NCBI RefSeq assembly: GCF_024347395.1
Contig: NZ_AP025473.1
Location: 372,001-436,000 of the forward strand
Reading direction: 5' to 3'
Source of the DNA: Vibrio cortegadensis
GTDB taxonomy: Bacteria; Pseudomonadota; Gammaproteobacteria; Enterobacterales; Vibrionaceae
Length of the DNA stretch: 64,000 bases
The translations under genes and the position numbers were made by a program. Below are positions 29,173 through 38,591 of this stretch, one piece after another; position 1 is the first letter of the stretch; each line of letters starts with the position of its first letter. Below the pieces are notes generated by a model that saw only the letters and a list, made by a program, of their open reading frames with translations, searched no databases and had not been told where the DNA came from.

Positions 29173-29266
29173 CGGGATCTTCTCTCTGATTCAATTTAAC
29201 AGGGCAGATTCTAGCAAAAAGTTAGATCATTAAATTCCAACTAATGCAGAAGAAAAAGCGTTTCGC

Positions 29267-29476
29267 TTATGCGACGCCCATTACTCGCTTGTATTTGTCA
29301 ACAGACTGCGCAAACCATACTTTTTCTTGCTCATCGACAATTTTGTTGGCTTGCTCGGTGATTGCTTCAGGACCCGCTTTAGCTTGTTTTAATTTCCAAA
29401 CTAAAAACGATGCCTGTTTATCCAGCTCGATCTTATTTTTCTCATCGGGAGGAAGCAATGACAGGTTAATCGACAT
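29267..29476 (-). CDS. DUF3283 family small protein
   Basis: A 69-residue protein (MSINLSLLPPDEKNKIEL...) matching the short Vibrio family DUF3283. Mostly helical, no signal peptide or metal motif. Function unknown. Confidence 0.65.
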   Translation of the reverse strand: MSINLSLLPPDEKNKIELDKQASFLVWKLKQAKAGPEAITEQANKIVDEQEKVWFAQSVDKYKRVMGVA

Positions 29477-29657
29477 AGGCAGCCCATTCAGTAATACATT
29501 TGGGCTGGAAATATAACATAGAGCAATTAAGATTTCAGAGTAGAAAATACGATTAACAGCAAGAAAACCGCACCTTTTCCACTTCTTTTTATTCTAATCG
29601 CACTCAATTGAACAGCAAATCAACAGAATGAATCTTAATATCACTGCACCATTACAC

Positions 29658-29680
29658 GGCATCAGGCTGATGCCTTTTCC
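29658..29680 (+). other. Isolated hairpin with T-rich tail
   Basis: GGCATCAG-GCTGATGCC followed by TTTTCC on the plus strand, although no plus-strand gene lies upstream. It could end an unrecognised small RNA. Confidence 0.3.
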
Positions 29681-29692
29681 TTCAGGCAACAA

Positions 29693-29718
29693 AAAAGGTG
29701 GACTCGGCCACCTTTTGA
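29693..29718 (-). terminator. Terminator of the 65-codon small gene
   Basis: AAGGTGG-ACTCGG-CCACCTT with a TTTTTT tail on the minus strand, about 40 bases beyond the stop at 29756. Confidence 0.8.
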
Positions 29719-29755
29719 ATTCTCGTTTACTGCAACGCGGTATCTCTATATTTGA

Positions 29756-29953
29756 TTAATGAAGTAATCCTAATTCTCTCGCCTCATCCATACTCAAACC
29801 ACTTTCTCGAATTTCTCTCATCGCTTCAATGCGTCTGCGAGCTTCCGCTGATTTTAGTTGACGTTCAGGCTTACGGTTCACTTCTTCTTCCGTGATATCC
29901 CACGTATTTGCAATATTTGTCATTTCGTCATGGTTGATTGAATTGATCGACAT
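29756..29953 (-). CDS. Small conserved hypothetical protein
   Basis: A 65-residue protein from ATG 29953 (GGAGGAA upstream decides this over an in-frame extension to 29998). It is highly charged and helical, with a C-terminal EARRRIEAMREIRESG followed by LSMDEARELGLLH. I do not recognise the family. The strong ribosome site and terminator support it as a real gene. Confidence 0.65.
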   Translation of the reverse strand: MSINSINHDEMTNIANTWDITEEEVNRKPERQLKSAEARRRIEAMREIRESGLSMDEARELGLLH

Positions 29954-29998
29954 GTTTTCCTCCGAAGCACCATGTAGCGGACAGGTAATCTGTAGCAA

Positions 29999-30512
29999 AT
30001 GTGGTTTTCGTTGTTAAGAAAAACAATCAAAGAATGTGACGATCTCGATACTTCAAATCACTTATTATTAAATTCATTATTTACTCTTTGAACTGTCATA
30101 AATGTCGACGTATATTTACAAGATTCCCTCTGAAAAAAACCATGAGATCTAGCTCTCACTCTACTCAGCGTTTTCTCTAAGCTTTAGCATCATCACCAAT
30201 TGAAATATGTCATTTGCACCTCACCTCACTTACTCCTCAGCTTCTTGCTCTGGAATCGATTCAAACAAAATAAGATATTTCCAGAAGATAGACGTACCAA
30301 GTTAAATCACAGGCGAATATTTTTGCCTATTTTAGGAAGCATGATCAAGGTGTCGTTCACATCGAGATCAACGGCTACGCTCAGAGGCGGTATAGATCAA
30401 ACTAGCTTTGCGAATTGATTCTTCAATGATCGAGTATCATAAAGGCCGATATGATTTAGGAACGATGCTCAAGGGATGGGGATAGGTAATTCTGAAGATC
30501 ACATTTTCAAGG
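29999..30512. other. Spacer left of rctB
   Basis: About 500 bases with no supported gene. It holds one perfect RctB-type 12-mer at 30339-30350 and a near-match, CGATGCTCAAGG (about 30465). Confidence 0.5.
30339..30350 (+). promoter_or_regulatory. RctB-type 12-mer downstream of rctB
   Basis: GCATGATCAAGG, same as the origin sites, located beyond the 3' end of rctB. Confidence 0.6.
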
Positions 30513-30546
30513 CAAAAAAAAGCGAGCTCCGAGGAACTCGCAAAAT
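30513..30546 (-). terminator. Terminator of rctB
   Basis: GCGAGctccgaggaaCTCGC stem with a run of eight T on the minus strand, about 140 bases past the rctB stop. Confidence 0.75.
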
Positions 30547-30685
30547 CAATTCAGAATGAATGTAACAATATGAGCCAATCTATTAATTCATCAGAAAGGA
30601 CAAAAGGTTGTCTATTCGGGATAAATAATAAGCAAGTATCACATTTACTATGTCAGTTCATCGTCAAGGTTATGTCTGATTATCA

Positions 30686-32662
30686 TCAAATACCAATCGC
30701 TACTTCATCTAATGCGCGGAAAACGGCTTCATCTAAATGTCCATCAAAGACTTGCTTGCAAATTTTACGTCGAACCGCCAAGCCAGAAATTAAGCGTTCA
30801 ATAGAGAGGTGCTTGTTTTCACTTTGATCATTATAAAGTTCAATCATCTTACTCAATGTTTCGTAAGGAATAACTTGTTCTCCTACGCGAAGCCAATCTA
30901 ACTTATCAATAAGCTCTGAACACTCATCTTTGATTGAGTTAGGTGAATGGCCTGTCATCGCAGCTAAAGCCATTATGCTGCGTTCTAGCGCCTCTGGAGA
31001 GGTGTATTTAGAGAGTGTAATCGTAATTTCGTCAGCGTTGATTTCAACCAAGTGTTTTCTTTGCTTAACTCGACGACCAAGTTTGCCACGTGGAGATGGC
31101 GATTTACGTTGAATTGGCTCAAACTCTCCATCAATGATCTCTGAAAGCTCTTCGAGTTTCTGTTTAGACACCATTTCATTTCGCAGCGGATTTGGCAGGG
31201 TTGGCGCCATGTTTCGCTTACCTGCATTCGTGGTACGAGCACGTGAATAGCGCAATACTTCTTCCACATCGCATTTGATATCGACTTGATAATCTGTTGG
31301 CTTGCCTTTTTCTTCGATCGTCTCGATCGTTAAGTGGTAACCCCACAAATTTACGACAAATAGATCATCTGACTTTTTACCTTCAGACAGCCTTTTCAAT
31401 TCACGGATCAAATCCATTGAAAAACGACGCCATTCGATATTTCTAGCCAGTTTTTGGTTCAGTTCGCTGAGTAACATACTGTCAGTATGACGACGTGCCA
31501 TACGAGTCCTAAAGTACGAATACAATTGGAAAACAAGCGTATGTTGTCTCAAGATTTCTGGTGGAAATAGGAAGAAATAATCACGAGTCATTAGCTCTTC
31601 ATAGAATGATGGCTCCCAAACTAAGATATATAGGTTCGGTTTAATGCGTATTTCGCCGTCAGAGCCTTCTGTAGGGGCTTCTTCTGATGCAGTAATAGTA
31701 CGAGCTAGAAATCTAAAACGATCGCTCTTAAAGCCTTCTGGCATGTTTTCACTTAACCATCGGCCAGTGAGTTCATGCAGTTGAAAATCGGTGAATTCAA
31801 TTCTGTCGATACTGTCTCGAATCGAATCACGTGCAGGACCACTATCCTTCTTACCTCTAAGAGATAAAATATCAGTAATATACAGGGGCGTTTTATTTGG
31901 CGTCGGTTTCGCATCAAGGTGGTAGTCATCTTGATGATGATCGTGATATTGAACAGTGAGTGTAAACAACGCGAAAAGCGTCATAAGATCATCAACGGTC
32001 ATAATGTTTTTAGATGATCTTGTTTCGATCACAGCTCTAGTGCCTGAGATCGATACCATCGATTTCTGGTAACTTTTTCGAGTTCTTGGCGGAGCAAGTG
32101 CTTGATCTATGATTCCGGCCCAATTCGTTGGAGATACAACAAATTGATCGGCTTCATCTTTCATGCTTGGTGGTGTGTTCAACCCATGTTCATTGAGTAA
32201 ACGCTTGTTCACCTTCGTTTGGGCTAGTGCTTTAGAACGTTTCTGTTTTTCGTTAAATTTAGCAGATTCAGTGATCAAGCTTGTTGCACCCAAAACAGAA
32301 ATCAACTGATTTGGATTTACAAATTTATGTAACATCGTTTTACCAGCAAGGCCCTCTTCGAAGCGAACTGGTGTTTGTGAGAATAAACCGATATTCACCG
32401 CTGCTCTTAATCTTTGCTGTAAAGCTGCTCTTGTTAGTTGACCTTCGGTTGCTTCAACAATGTCTGTTGTTGAAACATAACCATCTTTGCTGGTAAAACT
32501 CCTTAAAGAGATCAAATTAAGCAATTCAATAATGCTTTTAGTTACTCCTTTGAAGTGTTGATATTGTTCTATCCAATCAACAGCAGCTTCAGAAACTTCA
32601 AACATGTGACCATCTTTATGGCTACGCGGGGCTTTAATTAGAATTTTTTGCACAGAGGTCAT
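30686..32662 (-). CDS. rctB: Chromosome II replication initiator RctB
   Basis: A 658-residue protein, the same length as the Vibrio cholerae initiator, beginning MTSVQKILIKAPRSHKDGHM. RctB has winged-helix domains that bind 12-mer iterons and a longer 39-mer control site; it opens the secondary-chromosome origin. Basic segments such as RKSPSPRGKLGRRVKQRKH near residue 525 suit DNA binding. The gene faces away from the origin, which lies just upstream, and autorepression through sites in its promoter is expected from the family. Own terminator downstream. Confidence 0.97.
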   Translation of the reverse strand: MTSVQKILIKAPRSHKDGHMFEVSEAAVDWIEQYQHFKGVTKSIIELLNLISLRSFTSKDGYVSTTDIVEATEGQLTRAALQQRLRAAVNIGLFSQTPVRFEEGLAGKTMLHKFVNPNQLISVLGATSLITESAKFNEKQKRSKALAQTKVNKRLLNEHGLNTPPSMKDEADQFVVSPTNWAGIIDQALAPPRTRKSYQKSMVSISGTRAVIETRSSKNIMTVDDLMTLFALFTLTVQYHDHHQDDYHLDAKPTPNKTPLYITDILSLRGKKDSGPARDSIRDSIDRIEFTDFQLHELTGRWLSENMPEGFKSDRFRFLARTITASEEAPTEGSDGEIRIKPNLYILVWEPSFYEELMTRDYFFLFPPEILRQHTLVFQLYSYFRTRMARRHTDSMLLSELNQKLARNIEWRRFSMDLIRELKRLSEGKKSDDLFVVNLWGYHLTIETIEEKGKPTDYQVDIKCDVEEVLRYSRARTTNAGKRNMAPTLPNPLRNEMVSKQKLEELSEIIDGEFEPIQRKSPSPRGKLGRRVKQRKHLVEINADEITITLSKYTSPEALERSIMALAAMTGHSPNSIKDECSELIDKLDWLRVGEQVIPYETLSKMIELYNDQSENKHLSIERLISGLAVRRKICKQVFDGHLDEAVFRALDEVAIGI

Positions 32663-32689
32663 GATTAGATCCGTATCACACTAGCCGTA

Positions 32690-32870
32690 ATGTCATTATA
32701 GTTCCCAAAGAATAAAGAAAAATAGATCATAAATAAAGAAAAAATTTATTGTTTTTAAATAACTGATCTTTCTGATTAATATGATTATATTGATAATATG
32801 ATCTAATGATCTGGACGTGGATTTGCTTGTAAGTCGTTGTAAATAAAGACGTAAAATAAATGGCTCTCAG
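32690..32870. other. AT-rich candidate DNA-unwinding element
   Basis: Almost entirely A/T from 32690 to about 32810, between the rctB start and the iteron array, with recurring TGATC and TGATTA steps. Position matches the unwinding side of V. cholerae oriCII. It must also contain the rctB promoter. Confidence 0.65.
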
Positions 32871-32874
32871 AAGC

Positions 32875-32998
32875 ATGATCATAAGATGATTGAAACGATG
32901 ATCATTTAAACCGTGAAAAGATGATCACCTAAATCTAGAAGCATGATCATTAAAGCAAGTAAAGAATGATCAAGGTAATTTCGAAACAATGATCATCT
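32875..32998 (+). repeat. Array of six RctB 12-mer iterons
   Basis: ATGATCA begins at 32875, 32898, 32921, 32943, 32966 and 32989. The spacings are 23, 23, 22, 23 and 23 bases, about two helical turns, all in the same orientation. The number and phasing match the known minimal oriCII of V. cholerae. Confidence 0.93.
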
Positions 32999-33010
32999 GC
33001 CCTACACATG

Positions 33011-33019
33011 TTATCCACA
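33011..33019 (+). promoter_or_regulatory. DnaA box
   Basis: Perfect TTATCCACA directly right of the iteron array; the origin of chromosome II needs DnaA as well as RctB. Confidence 0.85.
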
Positions 33020-33108
33020 GATCTTTTTTATCCACGGCAGATATTTTTTACTTATCCAACGCGATTGACCCCAATGTTCATTAAAACCGATTCAAATGCC
33101 TGGGAAAC

Positions 33109-33509
33109 ATGATCATGATAAGTGGATTGGAGGGGATTTCCATTCTAATTGGTTAAGTTTACATCAAATTTGACTTTGGATTTCTGATTTTTGGTTAACT
33201 CGATATTTGTCTTTATATAGAAAGCATGATCAAGGACTTATTCTATTGATTTCTGGTGAGGTAACTCTACGTTGATGTGCGTATTATCGAGGCGATTTAC
33301 CATGAAGCCTTATTCTATCTGCATTTGACCGTAGTTTGTGGTAAAAAACTCATGCTTCCGTATATTTATATGGTGATCATTGTTCCGAATGTTGATCATT
33401 AAGTTATATGATCAACGTTCTGTGTGTGTTAGGTAATATTTCCCTTGATCATCGTTCGATAATGCCGTTAAACCCCCGTAAGCATGATCAAGGAAGTTTT
33501 CATGATCAT
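33109..33509. repeat. Second cluster of RctB-type sites (control region)
   Basis: ATGATCA or its complement at 33109, 33226, 33374, 33393, 33408, 33446, 33484 and 33502, irregular in spacing and orientation, unlike the phased array. AAGCATGATCAAGGAAG at 33481 faces an inverted copy ending CATGATCATGCTTCC. Likely the regulatory half of the origin. Confidence 0.75.
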
Positions 33510-33878
33510 GCTTCCTAATTTTTGACAGGATTTACACGGTTTAAAGCTGATCTTAGTTGTCGTTGTCTGACTATGACGTTGCTGTTTTTTTAGATTTCTT
33601 GTCGTAATCTTTAGGTTTTTTGGTCTGTTTATTATGAAAATGATGATATTTTTACGAGTAACGAAGCGGTTTATGATTAATTTATTAGGCTTGTGACATG
33701 CTATATTTTATAGCTTGTGTGTTTTTGTGTGAAAATTCACCAGGATAGTTTCTTATGCCGATGACTGAATGTGCGACATATTGTTAGCTGGCGGTTCTTT
33801 CATGCTTAAAGTGAAAAAAGTTAGAAATACATTAGCCGTAAGTTGTGAAGGAAAAGTAATCGTTCCGATGATTGTATG

Positions 33879-33893
33879 TTTTACACTGTAAAT
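33879..33893. promoter_or_regulatory. parS2 centromere site 1
   Basis: TTTACACTGTAAA (33880-33892), a perfect match to the chromosome-II ParB2 site consensus TTTACANTGTAAA, 200 bases upstream of parA2. Confidence 0.9.
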
Positions 33894-34100
33894 GAGTGAC
33901 GCTGTAACACTTTCGTTTTATGAGTTTTTGGAGCTTGTTCTCCTAGTAAATTTGTGCATAAATAGTGAGATTTCACAGTATTTGACGTTAATGTTTAATA
34001 TTTATTGTGATTAAGCTCAAGAATGTATGTTCACCTTTTTGTTGTTTTACTTTTAATTTGCTGTACAATTTGTTCAAGGTATTTTTAACGGAATTTGGCA

Positions 34101-35318
34101 ATGAAAAGAGAACAAACAATAGAAAATCTCTATAGGCTAGCCGAGCAAACACAACAGGTTCAAGCTGATCGCATTGAAATTGTGCTAGAAGAGCGTAGTG
34201 ATGATCGTTTTCCTCCGATGTCTAAGGCATTAATGGAGACTCGTTCTGGGTTAACTCGTCGAAAATTGGATGATGCAATCAGTAAATTAGAAGCTCAAGG
34301 GCATCAATTTACGAAAAATAATGCCAATCACTACTCTATATCACTGCAAGAAGCCCACATGATAATGGATGCTGCTGGCGTTGATAAATTCCACCAGCGT
34401 AAAAAACATGGCAATAATAAGCCTTGGGTTATTAATGTTCAGAATCAGAAAGGTGGGACAGGCAAGTCAATGACCGTCGTTCACCTTGCTGCGTGTTTGT
34501 CTCTGAATTTAGACAAACGTTACCGTATTTGTCTTATCGATTTAGATCCACAAGGCTCTTTACGTCTATTTTTGAATCCACAAATTAGTGCTTCTGAGCA
34601 TGAGAATATCTACTCTGCTGTCGATATTATGCTGGATAATGTTCCCGAAGGTGTCGATGTTGATGCTGAATTCCTACGCAAAAATGTGTTGTTGCCAACT
34701 CAATATCCGAACTTGAAGACGATTTCTGCTTTCCCTGAAGATGCGATGTTTAACGCTGAAGCTTGGCAGAACCTTTCTCAAGATCAATCACTAGATATTG
34801 TTCGTCTGTTAAAAGAGAAACTTATCGATAAGATTGCGGACGATTTTGATGTCATCATGATCGATACCGGTCCTCACGTTGACCCGCTGGTTTGGAATGC
34901 GATGTATGCCTCTAATGCACTGCTTATTCCATGTGCGGCAAAACGATTGGATTGGGCATCAACTGTGAATTTCTTCCAGCATCTACCTACGGTTTACGAG
35001 ATGTTCCCTGATGACTGGAAAGGCTTAGAGTTCGTTCGCTTAATGCCTACCATGTTTGAAGATGATAATAAAAAGCAACTTTCAGTACTGACTGAAATGA
35101 ACTATTTGTTGGGTGATCAAGTTACGATGGCAACGATTCCACGTAGTCGAGCATTTGAAACTTGCGCGGATACTTACAGCACCGTTTTTGATTTGACGAC
35201 AAGTGATTTTGAAGGTGGTAAGAAAACCTTAGCGACCGCTCAAGACGCAGTCCAAAAGAGTGCATTAGAAATTGAACGCTTATTGCATAGTAACTGGTCG
35301 TCATTGAATCAAGGGTAA
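34101..35318 (+). CDS. parA2: Chromosome II partition ATPase ParA2
   Basis: A 405-residue ParA of the large type Ia class: N-terminal winged-helix region (1-105) and an ATPase with the deviant Walker A QNQKGGTGKSMTVVHLAA near 112, Walker A' LIDLDPQGS and Walker B VIMIDTGPHVD. I chose ATG 34101 (GGAA seven bases upstream) rather than the in-frame TTG at 34095. It drives segregation of the secondary-chromosome origin. parB2 follows after seven bases. Confidence 0.97.
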   Translation: MKREQTIENLYRLAEQTQQVQADRIEIVLEERSDDRFPPMSKALMETRSGLTRRKLDDAISKLEAQGHQFTKNNANHYSISLQEAHMIMDAAGVDKFHQRKKHGNNKPWVINVQNQKGGTGKSMTVVHLAACLSLNLDKRYRICLIDLDPQGSLRLFLNPQISASEHENIYSAVDIMLDNVPEGVDVDAEFLRKNVLLPTQYPNLKTISAFPEDAMFNAEAWQNLSQDQSLDIVRLLKEKLIDKIADDFDVIMIDTGPHVDPLVWNAMYASNALLIPCAAKRLDWASTVNFFQHLPTVYEMFPDDWKGLEFVRLMPTMFEDDNKKQLSVLTEMNYLLGDQVTMATIPRSRAFETCADTYSTVFDLTTSDFEGGKKTLATAQDAVQKSALEIERLLHSNWSSLNQG

Positions 35319-35325
35319 TTAGAAT

Positions 35326-36300
35326 ATGGCTATTAAAACTTCTGACTTGAATGCTAAATTATTTGGTAAAGCAAATAAGCGCCGAGTTGTCACTCCTCAA
35401 GAAGCACAAACCGCAGCAAAAGATAAGACTCAGATTATTGAGTTGGCGGTGGCCGGAGAGGAACTTGTTTCATTCGAATTGATCCGAATCCCAGCGAATA
35501 GCATCACAGAAAAAACGGTTGTTTTTGCGGAAAATGCCCGTGAACAATCATTTTTAAATGAACATGCTTTGTCTGATGTTTTAACGACATTGCGTGAACG
35601 TGGACAGCAATATCCTGCTGTTGGTCGTAGAACTGAAGATGGAAGAATCGAAGTACTAGACGGTAGTCGTCGTCGCATGTCATGTATTCTTGCGGAAAAA
35701 GAGTTTTTAATCTACGTCGCTGATGATATCAATGCCGAACGCGCTAAGTTTTTGTCTGATGTTGCAAATGCTCATAAGCCACTTTCTCTGTATGAGAAGG
35801 GTAAAGAGATGCAAGCTAAGCTCGATAGTGGTGAAGTGGAAGATCAAAAAGCATTAGCAGCAATGTTTCAATGTAGTGAAGCATTAGTGAGTGGGGCACT
35901 GAAAGCAGCGTCATTGCCACTCGAACTGTTGCAAGCATACCCAAATGTGGGTGACTTGGGGCGTCCTACAATCGTTAAGTTACACAAGCAATTTGGCGAG
36001 TTAAGCACACAAGAACAGTCAACTCTACTTGATAAGTGTTTATCTGAAGACGGTTTTGTTTGGCAACGTAGCCAAGCTCAAGGTGTCGCTCGCTTAACAA
36101 AAGATGTGACTGAAACGATTGAAGCATGGATCTATCAGTTATCGCCACCTAAGAAAAATGCGACGACAGCAAAAGTTGAGTTTGTAAAAGGCAGAGCGAG
36201 CTATAGCCGCAAAGGTGCTAATTTAGCGTTGAATTTGAAAAAAGTTGACGATGCGACCATGCAGGAAATTCTAGATTTTGTTCAAACAAAATTAAACTAG
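35326..36300 (+). CDS. parB2: Chromosome II partition protein ParB2
   Basis: A 324-residue ParB. The NTPase/clamp region has DGSRRRMSCIL near residue 110, followed by the central HTH (DQKALAAMFQCSEALVSGALKAA, about 180-205) that reads the parS2 palindrome, and a C-terminal dimer domain. Transcribed with parA2 and closed by a terminator. Confidence 0.96.
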   Translation: MAIKTSDLNAKLFGKANKRRVVTPQEAQTAAKDKTQIIELAVAGEELVSFELIRIPANSITEKTVVFAENAREQSFLNEHALSDVLTTLRERGQQYPAVGRRTEDGRIEVLDGSRRRMSCILAEKEFLIYVADDINAERAKFLSDVANAHKPLSLYEKGKEMQAKLDSGEVEDQKALAAMFQCSEALVSGALKAASLPLELLQAYPNVGDLGRPTIVKLHKQFGELSTQEQSTLLDKCLSEDGFVWQRSQAQGVARLTKDVTETIEAWIYQLSPPKKNATTAKVEFVKGRASYSRKGANLALNLKKVDDATMQEILDFVQTKLN

Positions 36301-36323
36301 TTTCAATATTTTACTATGTTCTC

Positions 36324-36350
36324 AAAAGCCGCCAAGTGCGGCTTTTTTTA
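36324..36350 (+). terminator. Terminator of parA2-parB2
   Basis: AAGCCGC-CAAGT-GCGGCTT followed by TTTTTTT, about 25 bases past the parB2 stop. Confidence 0.9.
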
Positions 36351-36392
36351 TGTCTTGTGATAATATTATCGTAGACTAACTTGAGAACCCTT

Positions 36393-38561
36393 ATGAATTC
36401 ACAACAATCCTTTCTAATTGATCTTGTCGATATCGCGAAGAAAAACAATCACCGCTATGGTGTTTTGTTAGATGGCGACGCCCGATGGCAAGATATGCTT
36501 CTTTCATCCCACTTGGGGGATACTTTACAATCCACTCAGTTAAACGAACCTACATTTTTTCAGCTCGGTGGAACAAAGAGAACAAATTGCGAATCTGTTA
36601 GTTTTAAACAAGGTAAACGCTTTTTAGGGAGAGAGTGTCAGCGGTTGATCTGCGACTTTCGCGGTGGGTTTGATGCCAATAGTTTTAGCTCTGCGCTTGG
36701 TTCGTTAGTTGGGGGAGGGCTGTTATTCATCTTAATCGCAGAAAATGAAGAACAGTCTATCGCGCAGCATTGGTTGAAGGGTTGTTTGTCTCAACTCTAT
36801 TTGATTGATTCAGAAGGGGGCTTGCCAGCTCTTCCTTCTGTCATTGTTGATGATGCCCTAGGTGATACTCCTTTTTCTATTCCTACGCCCTTTCGCCAGC
36901 AAACGGAAGCGATCGACATGATAAAAAATGTCGTGTTCGGACATCGTAAGCGGCCACTCGTATTAACAGCAGATAGAGGCCGTGGTAAGAGTAGTGCACT
37001 TGGTATCGCTGCATCTCAGTTGATGAGTGAACGCCCTCTTAAGATTATGGTCACGGCTCCTAATTCTCAAGCTGTTGTTCCTATTTTTGAGCATGCTTTT
37101 AAGGGCTTACCAAGCTCCACTTTTATCACAAAGCATCATTTGCAGACCTCATCGTCATCACTTGAATTTATTGCGCCCGATGAGCTTCTAAACCGAATTA
37201 ACGAATGTGATGTATTGTTTGTTGACGAAGCCGCGGCCATTCCATTACCCATGCTCAAAAGATATGTTCAGCGTCATCACCGAATCGTTTTTTCTACCAC
37301 AGTTCATGGATACGAAGGGAGTGGGCGAGGCTTTGGACTAAAGTTTCAAGCGTGGCTTAATGAGGTAAGACCGGGTTGGAAGCCATTTTATTTAGAGCAG
37401 CCTATTCGTTGGAATGTTGGTGACCCTTTAGAAAAGTGGCTCTTTGATAGTTTTCTTCTCAATGTCGAACTTGAGCCGATAGATGTTGAGCGCTCTAAGC
37501 GTTGGATTGAAGAACAGAGCTTAGAGAAGATGAGTTGGCTACATTTGGATAAAGCTAAGTTAGTTGGGGCTAAGTTAGTTGAAGCTGCGCTTAGCCGTCA
37601 TGCTGTTCCTGAAGTTGATATACTGAATGAACAGTGTCATGGAATCAATAATCCTCTACGGGCGTGTTTTGCATTGTTGGTTAATGCCCACTATCAAACA
37701 ACACCAAATGATTTGATCCAACTTCTAGCCGATGACTCAATTCATCTATTTGGACTTTTTTCTGGCACAGATTGTATTGGCTGCCTTCTTGTTGTTGAAG
37801 AGGGAAATCTCTCTGATGATTTAATCGATGATATTCAACGCGGCAAACGACGACCTAGAGGACACTTAGTCCCAACGACTCTTGCTAACCATCTTGGAGC
37901 CACTGTTGCGGCGAAGCAGAAGTGTTTGCGTGTCATGCGTATTGCGGTTCATCCTGAGTTGCAAGGATACGGATTGGGTTCTTTCATGCTTAATAAACTC
38001 GAAGCTTCAACTCTTGATTTTGATTATCTTGCGACGAGTTTCGGGGCGACTCAGCAACTTGTCTCATTCTGGAATCAGGCTGGATACGAAGCTTTACATA
38101 TTGGTCATCAACGCGATCAAGCAAGTGGTTGCCACTCTTTACTCATGGTTAAGTCGTTTGGTGCAGCCACTGAGGTTTGGTACGAAAAATCACATCAACG
38201 GTTTATTCAGAATCTGAGTTATCTTGTTTCCGATTCATTATCTGCAATGGAAGTGGATTTGGTTCTCACTCTCCTACCATCCCTTTCTATTGATTCAATT
38301 TCATTTGATGAGATTCATCTTCTTGATTGCTATATTTCAGGCGGTGGTAGTTTTGATGGGATAGCAGTTATCGCGTCTAAGTTCATTATAGAGATGTCGC
38401 TGAGTCACAAAGATGAAATCAGTGATTTGCTCATACTGAAAGTGATCCAAAAACGTAGCTGGGTTCAGTGTTGTGATATGTTGGATCTGTCAGGCAGGAA
38501 ACAGGCTGAGCGTTATGTTCGAGATCATCTCCAGTTATTGCTCAATTTACACTGTAAATAA
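36393..38561 (+). CDS. tmcA: tRNA(Met) cytidine acetyltransferase TmcA
   Basis: A 722-residue enzyme that makes N4-acetylcytidine at the wobble base of elongator tRNA-Met with ATP and acetyl-CoA. In order: N-terminal DUF1726-type region, RNA helicase module with Walker A LTADRGRGKSSALGIAA near 195 and VLFVDEAAAIPLPML, GNAT module (MRIAVHPELQGYGLGSFM near 510) and a C-terminal tRNA-binding region. ATG 36393 chosen over the in-frame TTG at 36381. The last codons (LHCK-stop) form a parS2 site. Confidence 0.93.
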   Translation: MNSQQSFLIDLVDIAKKNNHRYGVLLDGDARWQDMLLSSHLGDTLQSTQLNEPTFFQLGGTKRTNCESVSFKQGKRFLGRECQRLICDFRGGFDANSFSSALGSLVGGGLLFILIAENEEQSIAQHWLKGCLSQLYLIDSEGGLPALPSVIVDDALGDTPFSIPTPFRQQTEAIDMIKNVVFGHRKRPLVLTADRGRGKSSALGIAASQLMSERPLKIMVTAPNSQAVVPIFEHAFKGLPSSTFITKHHLQTSSSSLEFIAPDELLNRINECDVLFVDEAAAIPLPMLKRYVQRHHRIVFSTTVHGYEGSGRGFGLKFQAWLNEVRPGWKPFYLEQPIRWNVGDPLEKWLFDSFLLNVELEPIDVERSKRWIEEQSLEKMSWLHLDKAKLVGAKLVEAALSRHAVPEVDILNEQCHGINNPLRACFALLVNAHYQTTPNDLIQLLADDSIHLFGLFSGTDCIGCLLVVEEGNLSDDLIDDIQRGKRRPRGHLVPTTLANHLGATVAAKQKCLRVMRIAVHPELQGYGLGSFMLNKLEASTLDFDYLATSFGATQQLVSFWNQAGYEALHIGHQRDQASGCHSLLMVKSFGAATEVWYEKSHQRFIQNLSYLVSDSLSAMEVDLVLTLLPSLSIDSISFDEIHLLDCYISGGGSFDGIAVIASKFIIEMSLSHKDEISDLLILKVIQKRSWVQCCDMLDLSGRKQAERYVRDHLQLLLNLHCK
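38545..38559. promoter_or_regulatory. parS2 site 2, embedded in the end of tmcA
   Basis: TTTACACTGTAAA (38546-38558), perfect; it overlaps the final sense codons of tmcA. Confidence 0.88.
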
Positions 38562-38576
38562 ATAGCCGAAGGGGCG

Positions 38577-38591
38577 ATTTACACTGTAAAA
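38577..38591. promoter_or_regulatory. parS2 site 3
   Basis: TTTACACTGTAAA (38578-38590), 32 bases (about three helical turns) after site 2. Confidence 0.9.

Larger units (their letters stand above)
32663..34100. other. oriCII: origin of replication of the secondary chromosome
   Basis: Intergenic region between rctB and parA2. From left to right it holds an AT-rich candidate unwinding element (about 32690-32870, with several TGATC/TGATTA steps), six RctB iterons, a DnaA box (TTATCCACA, 33011-33019), and a second zone of about eight ATGATCA/TGATCAT sites in both orientations (33109-33509). A parS2 site is at 33880. Three loosely similar stretches starting TTGACC or TTGACA (near 33065, 33326 and 33525) may be the 39-mer-type inhibitory elements; that is a weak inference. 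GATC (Dam) sites are very dense. Confidence 0.9.

Noticed and set aside
30200..30418. 72-codon plus-strand frame near an RctB site
   Set aside because: No ribosome site or recognisable protein character; the stretch looks like origin-proximal spacer.
32663..34100. CRISPR-like array suspected from repeated ATGATCA
   Set aside because: Repeat units are only about 12 bases and the fixed 22-23-base period plus neighbouring rctB identify origin iterons.
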